DNA of 64,000 nt from contig NZ_CP034539.1 in the NCBI RefSeq assembly GCF_003963535.1, forward strand, positions 10,602,001 to 10,666,000, in the 5' to 3' direction. The number at the start of each line of letters is the position of its first letter. The first letter of the stretch is position 1. A model generated the notes under the pieces. It was not told the origin of the DNA. It did no database searches and saw nothing but the letters and a program-made list of their open reading frames with translations. Below, piece by piece: positions 1-7,994 of this stretch. This stretch comes from Streptomyces cyaneochromogenes (GTDB taxonomy: Bacteria > Actinomycetota > Actinomycetes > Streptomycetales > Streptomycetaceae). Position numbers and translations under genes: made by a program.

Positions 1-348
1 CTACCGGATTTCTATGGAACGCAAGCGCAGAGGGAGCGGACGCTTGCGCGGCGGGCTTCCTGGGGAGCGGCGCGTTCGGCTGCGGTCTGTGTGTCGGCCT
101 TGGCTCCAGGGCAGGCGAACTGTTACTCACAGCGGTGGGGGCGTCCGGGCTCCCGGGCGCGGCGCATAGTGCGGGAAGAAGGCATCATCCGCCAGCCGAG
201 TGGTCCAAATGGGTGAATTTGTCGTTTATGTGCATATGGTGTCGCCGGTGTGAAACTCGCGGCTCAAACGTGCGCGGAGCGCAACGACGCCCATTGGCCC
301 GCAGCCGTCAGCCACCGCTCAGCCTTGAGAACCAATGAGGTGAGAAAT
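1..348. other. Left-edge non-coding stretch with one inverted repeat
   Basis: I see no convincing gene in the first 348 bases. A perfect 8-bp inverted repeat (CGCAAGCG at 20-27, CGCTTGCG at 41-48, 13-nt loop) could be the terminator of a gene ending left of the window. The last bases hold the GAGGTGAG ribosome-binding site of the next gene. Short frames in this stretch have low-quality amino-acid composition and no recognisable motif. Confidence 0.5.
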
Positions 349-1869
349 GTGAGTGCGCCATACCCGGACGGGAGCCCCGGACTCCTCAGCAAGCCGAAGA
401 TGCCAAAGCTGGCCAACGGCCTGCCCAGCATCGTCTACGCCCAGGCATCGCCCCGCTCGATCGGAGGTACGTCTCTGTTCGAGGCCGGTGCCATTACCGC
501 TCGCACCGCACAGGCCGTCCAGTCCGAGCCCCGCATCGTCGACCGAGCCGCGCAGCAACTGCGTGAGGCCGGGTTCACGGTGTTCCAGGACACCCCGCCT
601 GAGCGTGGTGTGCGTGAACTCGCGCCCCAGGCGACACTCAACATCTCCGGACCCCCCGACCTCTACGAGCGCGCCTTCGGATGCTCCCTGGAGGCCGAGG
701 AACGGCCGGTGCTCAAGGAGAACCAGCGAGAAGACCTCGCCACCTTCGTGGAATGCCCGCAGACAGACATGCCGGGTCTCATCGACACAGCGGACACCGA
801 CTTCGCCGACGTCCTCGAGGGAGTAGCACTCGAGGAGCCCCGGTACTTCTTCGCCACCGCCATGGCCCCGTCTGCCGCCTACTGGCACCTGGACGTACCG
901 GGCGATGTGTCCTTGGGCTGCAACGCCGACAAGGCCCACCGCATGGGGGTGACCGGCACAGGGGTCAAGGTGGTCATGACCGACTCGGGCCACTTCGACC
1001 ACCCGTTCTTCTCTGCACGCGGCTACAGAGTGCAGCGGCCCGTGGTGCTGGGGCCTGGTGCCACAGCGCCGGCCGACGACGAAAGCGGCCACGGCACTGC
1101 GGAATCGGCGAACATCTTCGCGATCGCTCCGGACGCCGATTTCACGATGGTCAAGATGAGCTTCTTCAACACCATCGGCGCCTTCAATGCCGCGGTCGCA
1201 CTGAACCCGCACATCATCAGCAACAGTTGGGGTTCGAACAAGCGGCGACCGCAACAGATCAGCGCGGCAGACCAGGCCCTGGCCGCCGCAGTCGCCGTGG
1301 CCGTCGCAGCTGGCATCACCGTGGTGTTCTCCGCTGGCAACGGTCAATTCGGCTTCCCCGGCCAGCACCCGGACGTGATCTCCGCAGGAGGCGTCTTCCT
1401 GACCCCCGACGGCACCCTGCGTGCGTCGGACTACGCCAGCGGCTTCGCCAGCGAGATCTTCATCGGACGCAACTCCCCAGATCTGTGCGGGCTCGTCGGC
1501 ATGCAGCCCAGAGCGGCCTACATCCTGCTGCCGGTGCAGCCCAACGACGACATCGACCGCGACCTCGCAGGAAGCCACCACCCCAACGGCGATGAGACCC
1601 GTGCCGACGACGGCTGGGCGGCGATCAGCGGCACCTCCGCCGCCGCTCCTCAGATCGCCGGCGTCTGCGCCCTGGTCAAACAGGCAAACCCACAGCTGAC
1701 CCCCAAGCAGGTCCGCGGCATCCTGCGCAGCACCGCCCGCGACGTGGCCGCAGGACACTGCATCAACCGGGACGGCATGGGACACGCGGCGGTCCCGGGC
1801 CCCGACCTGGCCACCGGCACCGGTCTCGTTGACGCCCACGCCGCCGTCGTTGCCGCCCAGCAACCCTAG
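349..1869 (+). CDS. Subtilisin-like serine peptidase (S8 family)
   Basis: This 506-residue protein carries the S8 catalytic triad in the usual order. Asp lies in a V-V-M-T-D-S-G segment near residue 214, His in D-E-S-G-H-G-T-A near 248, and Ser in S-G-T-S-A-A-A-P-Q near 430; an oxyanion Asn is likely in the S-N-S-W-G / S-A-G-N-G region. The N-terminal ~170 residues resemble a propeptide that would be removed on activation. No classical signal peptide is visible, so secretion is uncertain. I chose GTG at 349 because GAGGTGAG lies just upstream; an in-frame ATG at 250 adds 33 unlikely residues. The next gene encodes what looks like a free-standing prodomain, suggesting the two act together. Family call is firm; substrate unknown. 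Confidence 0.93.
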   Translation: MSAPYPDGSPGLLSKPKMPKLANGLPSIVYAQASPRSIGGTSLFEAGAITARTAQAVQSEPRIVDRAAQQLREAGFTVFQDTPPERGVRELAPQATLNISGPPDLYERAFGCSLEAEERPVLKENQREDLATFVECPQTDMPGLIDTADTDFADVLEGVALEEPRYFFATAMAPSAAYWHLDVPGDVSLGCNADKAHRMGVTGTGVKVVMTDSGHFDHPFFSARGYRVQRPVVLGPGATAPADDESGHGTAESANIFAIAPDADFTMVKMSFFNTIGAFNAAVALNPHIISNSWGSNKRRPQQISAADQALAAAVAVAVAAGITVVFSAGNGQFGFPGQHPDVISAGGVFLTPDGTLRASDYASGFASEIFIGRNSPDLCGLVGMQPRAAYILLPVQPNDDIDRDLAGSHHPNGDETRADDGWAAISGTSAAAPQIAGVCALVKQANPQLTPKQVRGILRSTARDVAAGHCINRDGMGHAAVPGPDLATGTGLVDAHAAVVAAQQP

Positions 1870-1940
1870 AAACCGATCGAAGCCCCGCCCAGCAGCGCCA
1901 CCCGAGCATGCCAAACCGCGATCAGGAGGTCATCTGCGAC

Positions 1941-2306
1941 ATGGTCAGCGTGCCCAGGGGCCAAGACCAGACGCTGTCGGTACTCGTCGTCCTGCGCCCG
2001 CCCGGAGACGCGCCGGCCATCGAGGAGATCACTGCCAACCACGTACACCAGTTCCTGCCGTCCCCGGACGTGGTCCGGGCCGTCACCCGCTGGTTCACAT
2101 CGCGCGGCTTCGACGTAGGCGAAACCGTCGGCATCTCCTTCCCACTCACCGGGCCACACTCCCTGTTCCAGGACACCTTCCACCTCCCCGCCGGTGAACT
2201 CCCACAAGAAGCGCTCAGCCTCGACGCCCTGCCCCCCGACATCGCCCGGCACATTGACACCGCCACATTCACGCCACCCCCTGAGTTCGGGCCGGGCAAT
2301 CCATAA
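1941..2306 (+). CDS. Stand-alone peptidase prodomain-like protein
   Basis: This 121-residue protein starts 71 bases after the S8 peptidase. It reads like the activation domain of S8/S53 peptidases: a leading beta strand with L-R-P-P, a helix containing V-R-A-V-T-R-W-F, then S-R-G-F-D-V-G and a T-G-P-H-S-L-F-Q-D-T-F segment. In S53 (kumamolisin-like) proenzymes such a domain chaperones folding and inhibits the enzyme. Here it is a separate polypeptide, so a trans-acting inhibitor or foldase for the neighbour is a reasonable inference. I chose ATG at 1941 because a strong AGGAGG lies at 1924-1929; an ATG at 1908 would place that site inside the gene. No signal peptide or membrane segment is seen. 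Confidence 0.7.
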   Translation: MVSVPRGQDQTLSVLVVLRPPGDAPAIEEITANHVHQFLPSPDVVRAVTRWFTSRGFDVGETVGISFPLTGPHSLFQDTFHLPAGELPQEALSLDALPPDIARHIDTATFTPPPEFGPGNP

Positions 2307-2405
2307 ACATCCTGGCCGGAATCCCGGAGCCGACCTCGCCCTCGTGGTGGTCACAACCTCGCATGGCACCCCCGCTTTCACGCCACAGTGGGCGATGCGC
2401 TGGGT

Positions 2406-3797
2406 TCAGGCGGCGACGCCGAGTTCGATTCGCGTGCGGTGGATGAACGCGCGGACGGCTGGCTCGCGCCGCCAGGGGATGAGGGCGGTGTTGAACTCGC
2501 GGACGTAGTCCTTGGCGCGGGTGGACTGGACGCGGGCGAGGATGTCGACGGAGCGGTTGCCGAGTTCGAGGCCGTGGTCGAGATCGCGGGCCTGGAGGTG
2601 GGCGGTTGCGACGATGGCGAGCCGCATCCCGACGGAGCGGGTGAAAGCGCCGGGCGGCATCGCGGCTGCCTGCCTGTTCCACATCAGCGCTGCCTTGGGG
2701 TTGTTCAGATCGCGGAATACTTCGGCGGCGTCTGCGGAGAGGCGGGAGTGCACGTAGAAGTCGATCCACCCAGGCTCGTCGCCGCAATCCTGCTCGGCCC
2801 TGCCCAGGAGATCCTCGGAGGCGGCCAGGGCCCGGCAGGCCGCATTCGGGTTGTTCTCCCGGGCGTGAGCGCGGGCCTCGATCAGCTTGGTGAACGCCAG
2901 CACCCGCGGCGCCGCCTGGCGTTTGGCCCGGTTGAACGCGCCCTGCGCCATGTCGATGGCTTCGGATGCGAAACCGCGCATCAGGGACTGCATGGCCATG
3001 GTGGTCAGCACATAGCAGCCGAGTTGCACATCCCCGCCGGCGCGGGCGAGGCGGAGGGCTTGGATGAAGTGCCGCTGGGCGGCATCGTGCTGGCCGACAT
3101 CGAAGGCTGTCCACCCGGCAAGGCGGGACAACTCGGCGGTGACGGAGAAGAGTTCACGGCCGATCTTGTCTGAGAAGCTGCCCTGAAGCAGCGGGGCGGC
3201 CCGTCGGTCGAGGCAGTCGGTGACGGAGTTGGCCTTCCAGTTCCCGCCGCCGTATTTGGAGTCCCACCGCCTGGCGTCGTCGGCTGCCTCGCGCAGCTCG
3301 CTGAGGTCGGCCCGGCCGACCTGCTGGCCGCCGCGGCGTTCGGCGGTCTCGTCGGCCGGGGTGACGAGCCATCGGGTGACGGGGGTGGTGAAGGCGGAGG
3401 CGGCGAAGCCGGATCCGGCCAGGAAGTCGCGGCGGTTCACGGAGCTCCAGAACGAAGTGGCGACGCGGACGGCGTCGGCGGGATCCCTGGGGAAATCCAA
3501 CCCCACCGAGGCGCCAATTGTCTCCGCCTCGCCCATCCCGATCTCACTCAAGTCGACGGGCCGGCCTAGCCTCTCCCCGATAGTCTGCGCCAAAAGCTTC
3601 GGAACCGGCCATTTCGGCGTCATTCCCCGCCTGCACCAGTTCGCCACCGACGTGTGGGTGTAGTCGGTCTCTATCCCGGCGGCATGGGCGAGCTGGTTGA
3701 CGCGCAGAGCCAGGGACTTGTGGCTCGCGCCGCAGGCTTCGATGAGCCGGGCCAGGTCCGTGTTGGGCGGACGGGGCCGGCGGGTGGTCGATGCCAC
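2406..3797 (-). CDS. XRE-type regulator with TPR-like helical repeats
   Basis: The 463-residue protein begins with a helix-turn-helix region (about residues 10-80, with D-L-A-R-L-I-E-A-C-G and S-V-A-N-W-C-R-R-G). A streptomycete linker N-R-R-D-F-L-A-G-S-G follows near 124, then about 280 residues of helical repeats typical of TPR proteins such as NsdA-like regulators. The role is probably transcriptional control through TPR-mediated protein contacts. It is divergent from the asparagine synthetase gene across a 300-bp gap, so it may control that operon. The ligand or partner is not visible. The family assignment is good, but I do not assign NsdA orthology. Confidence 0.85.
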   Translation of the reverse strand: MASTTRRPRPPNTDLARLIEACGASHKSLALRVNQLAHAAGIETDYTHTSVANWCRRGMTPKWPVPKLLAQTIGERLGRPVDLSEIGMGEAETIGASVGLDFPRDPADAVRVATSFWSSVNRRDFLAGSGFAASAFTTPVTRWLVTPADETAERRGGQQVGRADLSELREAADDARRWDSKYGGGNWKANSVTDCLDRRAAPLLQGSFSDKIGRELFSVTAELSRLAGWTAFDVGQHDAAQRHFIQALRLARAGGDVQLGCYVLTTMAMQSLMRGFASEAIDMAQGAFNRAKRQAAPRVLAFTKLIEARAHARENNPNAACRALAASEDLLGRAEQDCGDEPGWIDFYVHSRLSADAAEVFRDLNNPKAALMWNRQAAAMPPGAFTRSVGMRLAIVATAHLQARDLDHGLELGNRSVDILARVQSTRAKDYVREFNTALIPWRREPAVRAFIHRTRIELGVAA

Positions 3798-4097
3798 GAC
3801 CTCTCCCTTGCCGGTCTCCGGGACCGCGGCCGACTCGAACAGACGGTTGAGGGCATAAGTTCAGTCCTCGCCTTGGGGGCGAAGAGTCGTACGCGTTCCG
3901 CGTGTTGGGTCACCGAGGATATTGCCCCGGCACGACTGACGAACCGCGTCTGCGAGTTGTGAGCCCCCCTGCGAGCCCTCCCCTCACGCCGGCCGGGCGG
4001 CTGTGATGAGAGCCCAGGCGGCCGCCAGAACTGGACGGATCCCCTCCGGCGGCCGCCGCCGAAGCACCACCTCACCTGACTCGGGGGCGGCCCAGAG
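3798..4097. promoter_or_regulatory. Divergent intergenic region between regulator and asnB-like gene
   Basis: These 300 bases separate the start codons of two divergent genes and must hold both promoters. I see no clear long palindrome or small gene. The short frames here have poor codon composition. A specific operator cannot be named from sequence alone. Confidence 0.4.
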
Positions 4098-5867
4098 ATG
4101 TGCGGAATCGCAGGATTAGCCGGAGCGGACGCTGCCCGGCACAAAAGCACGGTCGGCGCCATGGGCGCGTCGCAGGCCCACCGCGGCCCGGACGGCACCA
4201 AGCACGCAGCCGCGATGGACGGGCGGGCGGTGCTGGCCATGAACACGCTACTGATCGTCGACCCGAAGGCCACGCCCGGCCCCTACCTCGACCGCGAGTC
4301 CGGAGTGCTGCTGGCCTTCAACGGTGAGACCTACAACTACCGGGCCCAGGCAGCCGCTTGGGGCATCGAGCTCGGCGAGCGGGACACCGACGCCCACCTC
4401 ATTCTGCGGGCCTGGGCCAAGATCGGGCCGTCCTGCCTGGACGGGCTCGACGGTATGTTCGCCATCGCCGTCTATGACCCGCGCGTCGGGAAGCTGTTCC
4501 TGGCCCGCGACCGGCTCGGTGAGAAGCCGCTCTACTGGCGTCTGGACGGCGGCCGGCTCGCGTTCGCCTCCGAGGTCACCACCTTGACCGGCTACGGCCC
4601 GGCGCCGCTCGTGCTGCGTCCGGAGATGCTGGCGATCGAGACACCCACCGGCGTCGATACCCCCTTCCAAGGCATTCAGCTACTGGCCCCGGCCACCCTG
4701 CTGTCCTTCGACGTCGTCACCGGCTCCCTGACCCAGCACACCTACTGGGGCTTGGAGAACAGGCAGCCCTTCACCGGCACCTACAGCGAGGCCCTCGCCG
4801 CGTTCTCCGTCGTCCTGGCCGAGCAGGTCCCGCTGCGGGCTCCGGCCTGCGACTTCGCGCTCTTACTGTCCGGCGGCCTCGACTCGTCGGTGCTCGCCTA
4901 CCTGCTGCGGCCGCCGGTCTGTGTCACCGTCCGCTACCCCGGCCAGGACCGGCTCGACGAATCGAAGATCGCCACGAGGATTGCGGCTGACATCGGTGCC
5001 GAGCTGGTGGTCGTCGAGCCGGAGCCCTTCGACTTCCCCAAGGTCCTGGGGCACATGATGTCCGCGCTGGACTATCCGATGGGCAACGCGTCCACGTTCT
5101 CCGAGTACATGGCCTACCGGAGGATCGCCGCCCTCGGTGTACGGGTCGTGGTCGGCGGGCTCGGCCCGGACGAGTTCCTCATGGGCTACGTCCGCCACTC
5201 CCTCGTCCTCTTCGGCGCCGACGCGGTCCTGGCTGCGGGGATGGACGCCTACCGGCCGCTGGCCGCGAAGCTCATGCACACCGCCGGCGAGGACCTCGAC
5301 CCCGCCGACGCCGTCACCCGGCTCGTCCTGCGCGGCCCCGACCCAGAGGGGCGGATCCGTGACCTCATTGCCGCCGCGATGGGGAAGGCGGGCGGGGACC
5401 TGGCCTGTGCACTCACCCTTGCCGACCTGGCCACGGCCTGGCGGCCGCTGGTGATGACGAGCGACAAGCTCGCCTCCGCCTTTGCGCTGGAGCGCCGGTC
5501 GCCCTATCTGGCACGGGAGTTGGTCGAGCTCTCCTACCGGCTGCCTGCCGAGCACAAGATCGCCCACCCTGCCGAGGGCAAGCGGATCCTGCGGGACGCC
5601 GCGAAGGCTCTCGGTCTGCCGAGGGAGGTCTGGGCCAGCCGTGACAAGCTCGGCTTCGCCTCCCCGGTCCCGTCCTGGCTGAACAGTCAGCTCGCCACCT
5701 GGGCCAGCGCGCAGATCCACACCGCACTCGCCGAGGCTCCGGCCTCGCTGCGTCCGCTGCTGGAGGGCGGACTCACGAAGCCGGGCGGGCGGTTCGACCG
5801 CACCCGGATGCAGGCCCTCATGGCCGCCGCCTGGTTTCACGGCCAGACGGTGAGGGCTGCCGCGTGA
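4098..5867 (+). CDS. asnB: Glutamine-hydrolysing asparagine synthetase
   Basis: This 589-residue amidotransferase starts M-C-G-I-A-G, so after Met removal the N-terminal Cys is the class II glutaminase nucleophile. R-G-P-D-G near residue 33 and the G-E-T-Y-N segment near 77 complete the glutaminase site. The synthetase domain has the PP-loop L-S-G-G-L-D-S-S near 258-265, which binds ATP to activate aspartate (or another carboxylate), and G-G-L-G-P-D-E near 351. Length fits AsnB. The neighbours (NUDIX hydrolase, UDP-glucose dehydrogenase) suggest a nucleotide-sugar or specialised pathway, so the acceptor might not be free aspartate. Likely transcribed with the following NUDIX gene, which starts 28 bases downstream. 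Confidence 0.93.
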   Translation: MCGIAGLAGADAARHKSTVGAMGASQAHRGPDGTKHAAAMDGRAVLAMNTLLIVDPKATPGPYLDRESGVLLAFNGETYNYRAQAAAWGIELGERDTDAHLILRAWAKIGPSCLDGLDGMFAIAVYDPRVGKLFLARDRLGEKPLYWRLDGGRLAFASEVTTLTGYGPAPLVLRPEMLAIETPTGVDTPFQGIQLLAPATLLSFDVVTGSLTQHTYWGLENRQPFTGTYSEALAAFSVVLAEQVPLRAPACDFALLLSGGLDSSVLAYLLRPPVCVTVRYPGQDRLDESKIATRIAADIGAELVVVEPEPFDFPKVLGHMMSALDYPMGNASTFSEYMAYRRIAALGVRVVVGGLGPDEFLMGYVRHSLVLFGADAVLAAGMDAYRPLAAKLMHTAGEDLDPADAVTRLVLRGPDPEGRIRDLIAAAMGKAGGDLACALTLADLATAWRPLVMTSDKLASAFALERRSPYLARELVELSYRLPAEHKIAHPAEGKRILRDAAKALGLPREVWASRDKLGFASPVPSWLNSQLATWASAQIHTALAEAPASLRPLLEGGLTKPGGRFDRTRMQALMAAAWFHGQTVRAAA

Positions 5868-5895
5868 TCCTGAACTCCCTTACTACGGTGTCCGG

Positions 5896-6330
5896 ATGCA
5901 CCAGGACACCACCGCCGACAGCCCGGCCACCGCCCGCGGAGCGGTCGCGATCATCACCAACCGCCGCGGCGAACTCCTCCTCCACCTGCGCGATGACCTG
6001 CCCGGCATCGCCTGGCCGAACCACTGGAGCGTGCTGGGAGGCGGCTGCGATCCTGACGAGGAGCCCCGCGAGGCGATCGTCCGTGAGCTCGACGAGGAAG
6101 CTGGCTTGACCGTCACCGGCCTCATCGAGCTCTTCGAAATCCGCGACCAACACGGCTCTGGCCAGCTGATCACGTTCTTCGCCGCCTCCTGGGACAGCGA
6201 TGAGAGCCGGCTGCCCCTCGCGGAGGGCGTCAAGCTCCAATTCTTCGCCCCCGAACACCTCGACATTCTCACGATCCCGCCGTTCATCCGGGACGGGATC
6301 AACCGCCATCTGGCCGCCCGGCCCGCCTGA
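5896..6330 (+). CDS. NUDIX hydrolase
   Basis: This 144-residue protein contains a complete NUDIX box (G-x5-E-x7-R-E-L-x-E-E-x-G-L) near residues 50-72. That is the Mg-binding loop-helix-loop that hydrolyses nucleoside diphosphates linked to another moiety. Strand motifs before it (G-A-V-A-I-I-T-N-R-R-G-E-L-L-L) are typical. The substrate cannot be read from the sequence. Position between an asparagine synthetase and a UDP-glucose dehydrogenase hints at a nucleotide-sugar or amino-nucleotide substrate, but this is inference. The UDP-glucose dehydrogenase start follows 73 bases after its stop. Confidence 0.92.
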   Translation: MHQDTTADSPATARGAVAIITNRRGELLLHLRDDLPGIAWPNHWSVLGGGCDPDEEPREAIVRELDEEAGLTVTGLIELFEIRDQHGSGQLITFFAASWDSDESRLPLAEGVKLQFFAPEHLDILTIPPFIRDGINRHLAARPA

Positions 6331-6403
6331 ACCACCTCGCCCTCACGGACGGGAAGAGGTGGGCCGCCTGCGGGCGGACCCACCTCGCAAAGGAACCCCG
6401 TTC

Positions 6404-7723
6404 ATGAAACTCACCGTGATCGGCTGCGGCTACCTCGGTGCCACGCACGCCGCCTGCATGGCCGAACTCGGCCACGAGGTCCTCGGCATGGACTGCGACA
6501 TCGACAAGGTCCACATGCTCAACTCAGGCAAGGCCCCCTTCCACGAACGCGGCCTCGACGACCTCCTCGCCAAGCACACCGCCAGCGGACGCCTCACCTT
6601 CACCGCCTCCTACGCGCAGGCCGCCGCCTTCGCCGACCTGCACTTCATCGCCGTCGGCACCCCGCAGCAGCCCAGCAGCGACGCCTACGATCTCACCCAC
6701 CTCTTCACCGCCGTCCGACAGCTCGCACCCCGCCTGCACCATCCGGCCGTGATCGCCGTCAAGTCCACCGTCCCCGTCGGCACCGCACCCCGCGTCCGTG
6801 ACCTCCTGCACGAACACGCCCCCGTCGGCGACGCCATCGAGGTCGCATGGAACCCGGAGTTCCTCCGCGAATCATTCGCCATCGACGACACGCTGCGCCC
6901 CGACCGGCTCGTCCTCGGATTCGACACCGAGCACTCCCGGGCCGAAGCGATCTTGCGGCAGTGCTACAGCCAGATCATCGACGCCGGAACGCCGACGATC
7001 GTCACCGGCTGGGCCACCGCCGAACTCGCCAAGTCGGCCGCGAACGCCTTCCTCGCCACAAAGATCTCCTTCATCAACGCGATCGCCGAGGTCTGCGAAG
7101 CCTCAGGGGCGGACGTCGCTCAACTCGCCAGCATCCTCGGCCACGACATCCGCATCGGACCCCGCGGCATGCGCCCGGGTCTCGGCTTCGGAGGCGGCTG
7201 CCTGCCCAAGGACATCCGCGGCTTCATGGCCCGCGCCGACGAACTCGGCCTCGACCAGGCGCTGACGATCCTCCGCGAAGTCGACGCCATCAACCAGCGG
7301 CGCCGCGCGCGCATGGTCGACCTCGCCCGCGAACAGACGGGCGGCAACCTCGGCGGCAAGCGGATCACTGTGTGAGGCGCAGCCTTCAAGCCCAACACCG
7401 ACGACATCCGCGACTCGCCCGCCCTCGCCGTCGCGCACCAACTCTACGAGCTCGGCGCGGCCGTCACCGTCACCGACCCTCAAGCCCTCGACAACGCCCG
7501 CAAGATGCACCCCGAACTCGACTACATCGAGGACCCGGTCGCAGCCGTCCAGGACACGGACCTGCTCCTGCACCTGACCGAATGGCCGCAGTTCACCCAC
7601 ATCGACCCCCACCGCCTCGCCGCTCGCGTCACCACCCCGAAGGTCATCGACGGCCGCGGCACCCTCAACGCCGACACCTGGCGCGAGGCCGGATGGACCG
7701 TCCTCGCCCTCGGCCGGCGATGA
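6404..7723 (+). pseudogene. UDP-glucose 6-dehydrogenase interrupted by an in-frame TGA
   Basis: The gene starts at ATG 6404 with AAAGGA upstream. The first 323 codons give the NAD-binding Rossmann domain (M-K-L-T-V-I-G-C-G-Y-L-G), the central domain and the catalytic Cys in F-G-G-G-C-L-P-K-D near residue 265. TGA at 7373-7375 stops it just before G-A-A-F-K-P-N-T-D-D. The same frame then runs open for 115 codons to 7723, encoding the expected C-terminal UDP-binding domain (R-D-S-P-A-L, a D-x-D-L-L-L-H-L-T-E-W segment, I-D-G-R-G). Family members can carry Trp at this position, so a single TGG-to-TGA change is the simplest explanation. The truncated product would lack the UDP-binding domain and is probably inactive. 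Confidence 0.85.
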
Positions 7724-7994
7724 GCAACCCTGCCTGCGTGTTCGGGAATCCGGAGGACATATCTCGAGCCGCTGCTGCCCGCCCTGCAACCCGCGTGCGA
7801 TCGTTCGGCCGTAGCTATGCAGAGCCCTTCGCCGGTCACAACCGCATTCCTTGGATCCGGGGCTGCTGAGCACTGCTCCGTTGTCTGGCAGATGGAGGGC
7901 GCCTCCCAGCACAGCCTCGGGTCGTGTGGGGGGCGACTGCCGAGCAACGGCTAACCGCCATACACACTGAGGTACCTCGTGTGCGTGGCCGAGT

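Noticed and set aside
319-1914. 531-residue minus-strand frame opposite the S8 peptidase
   Set aside because: Its composition is low in hydrophobic core residues and has no motif. The plus strand carries the full catalytic triad, so this is an antisense shadow common in GC-rich DNA.
7373-7375. Selenocysteine at the TGA in UDP-glucose dehydrogenase
   Set aside because: I see no convincing SECIS-like hairpin directly after the codon, the position is not catalytic and can be Trp in relatives, and streptomycetes generally lack this use of TGA.
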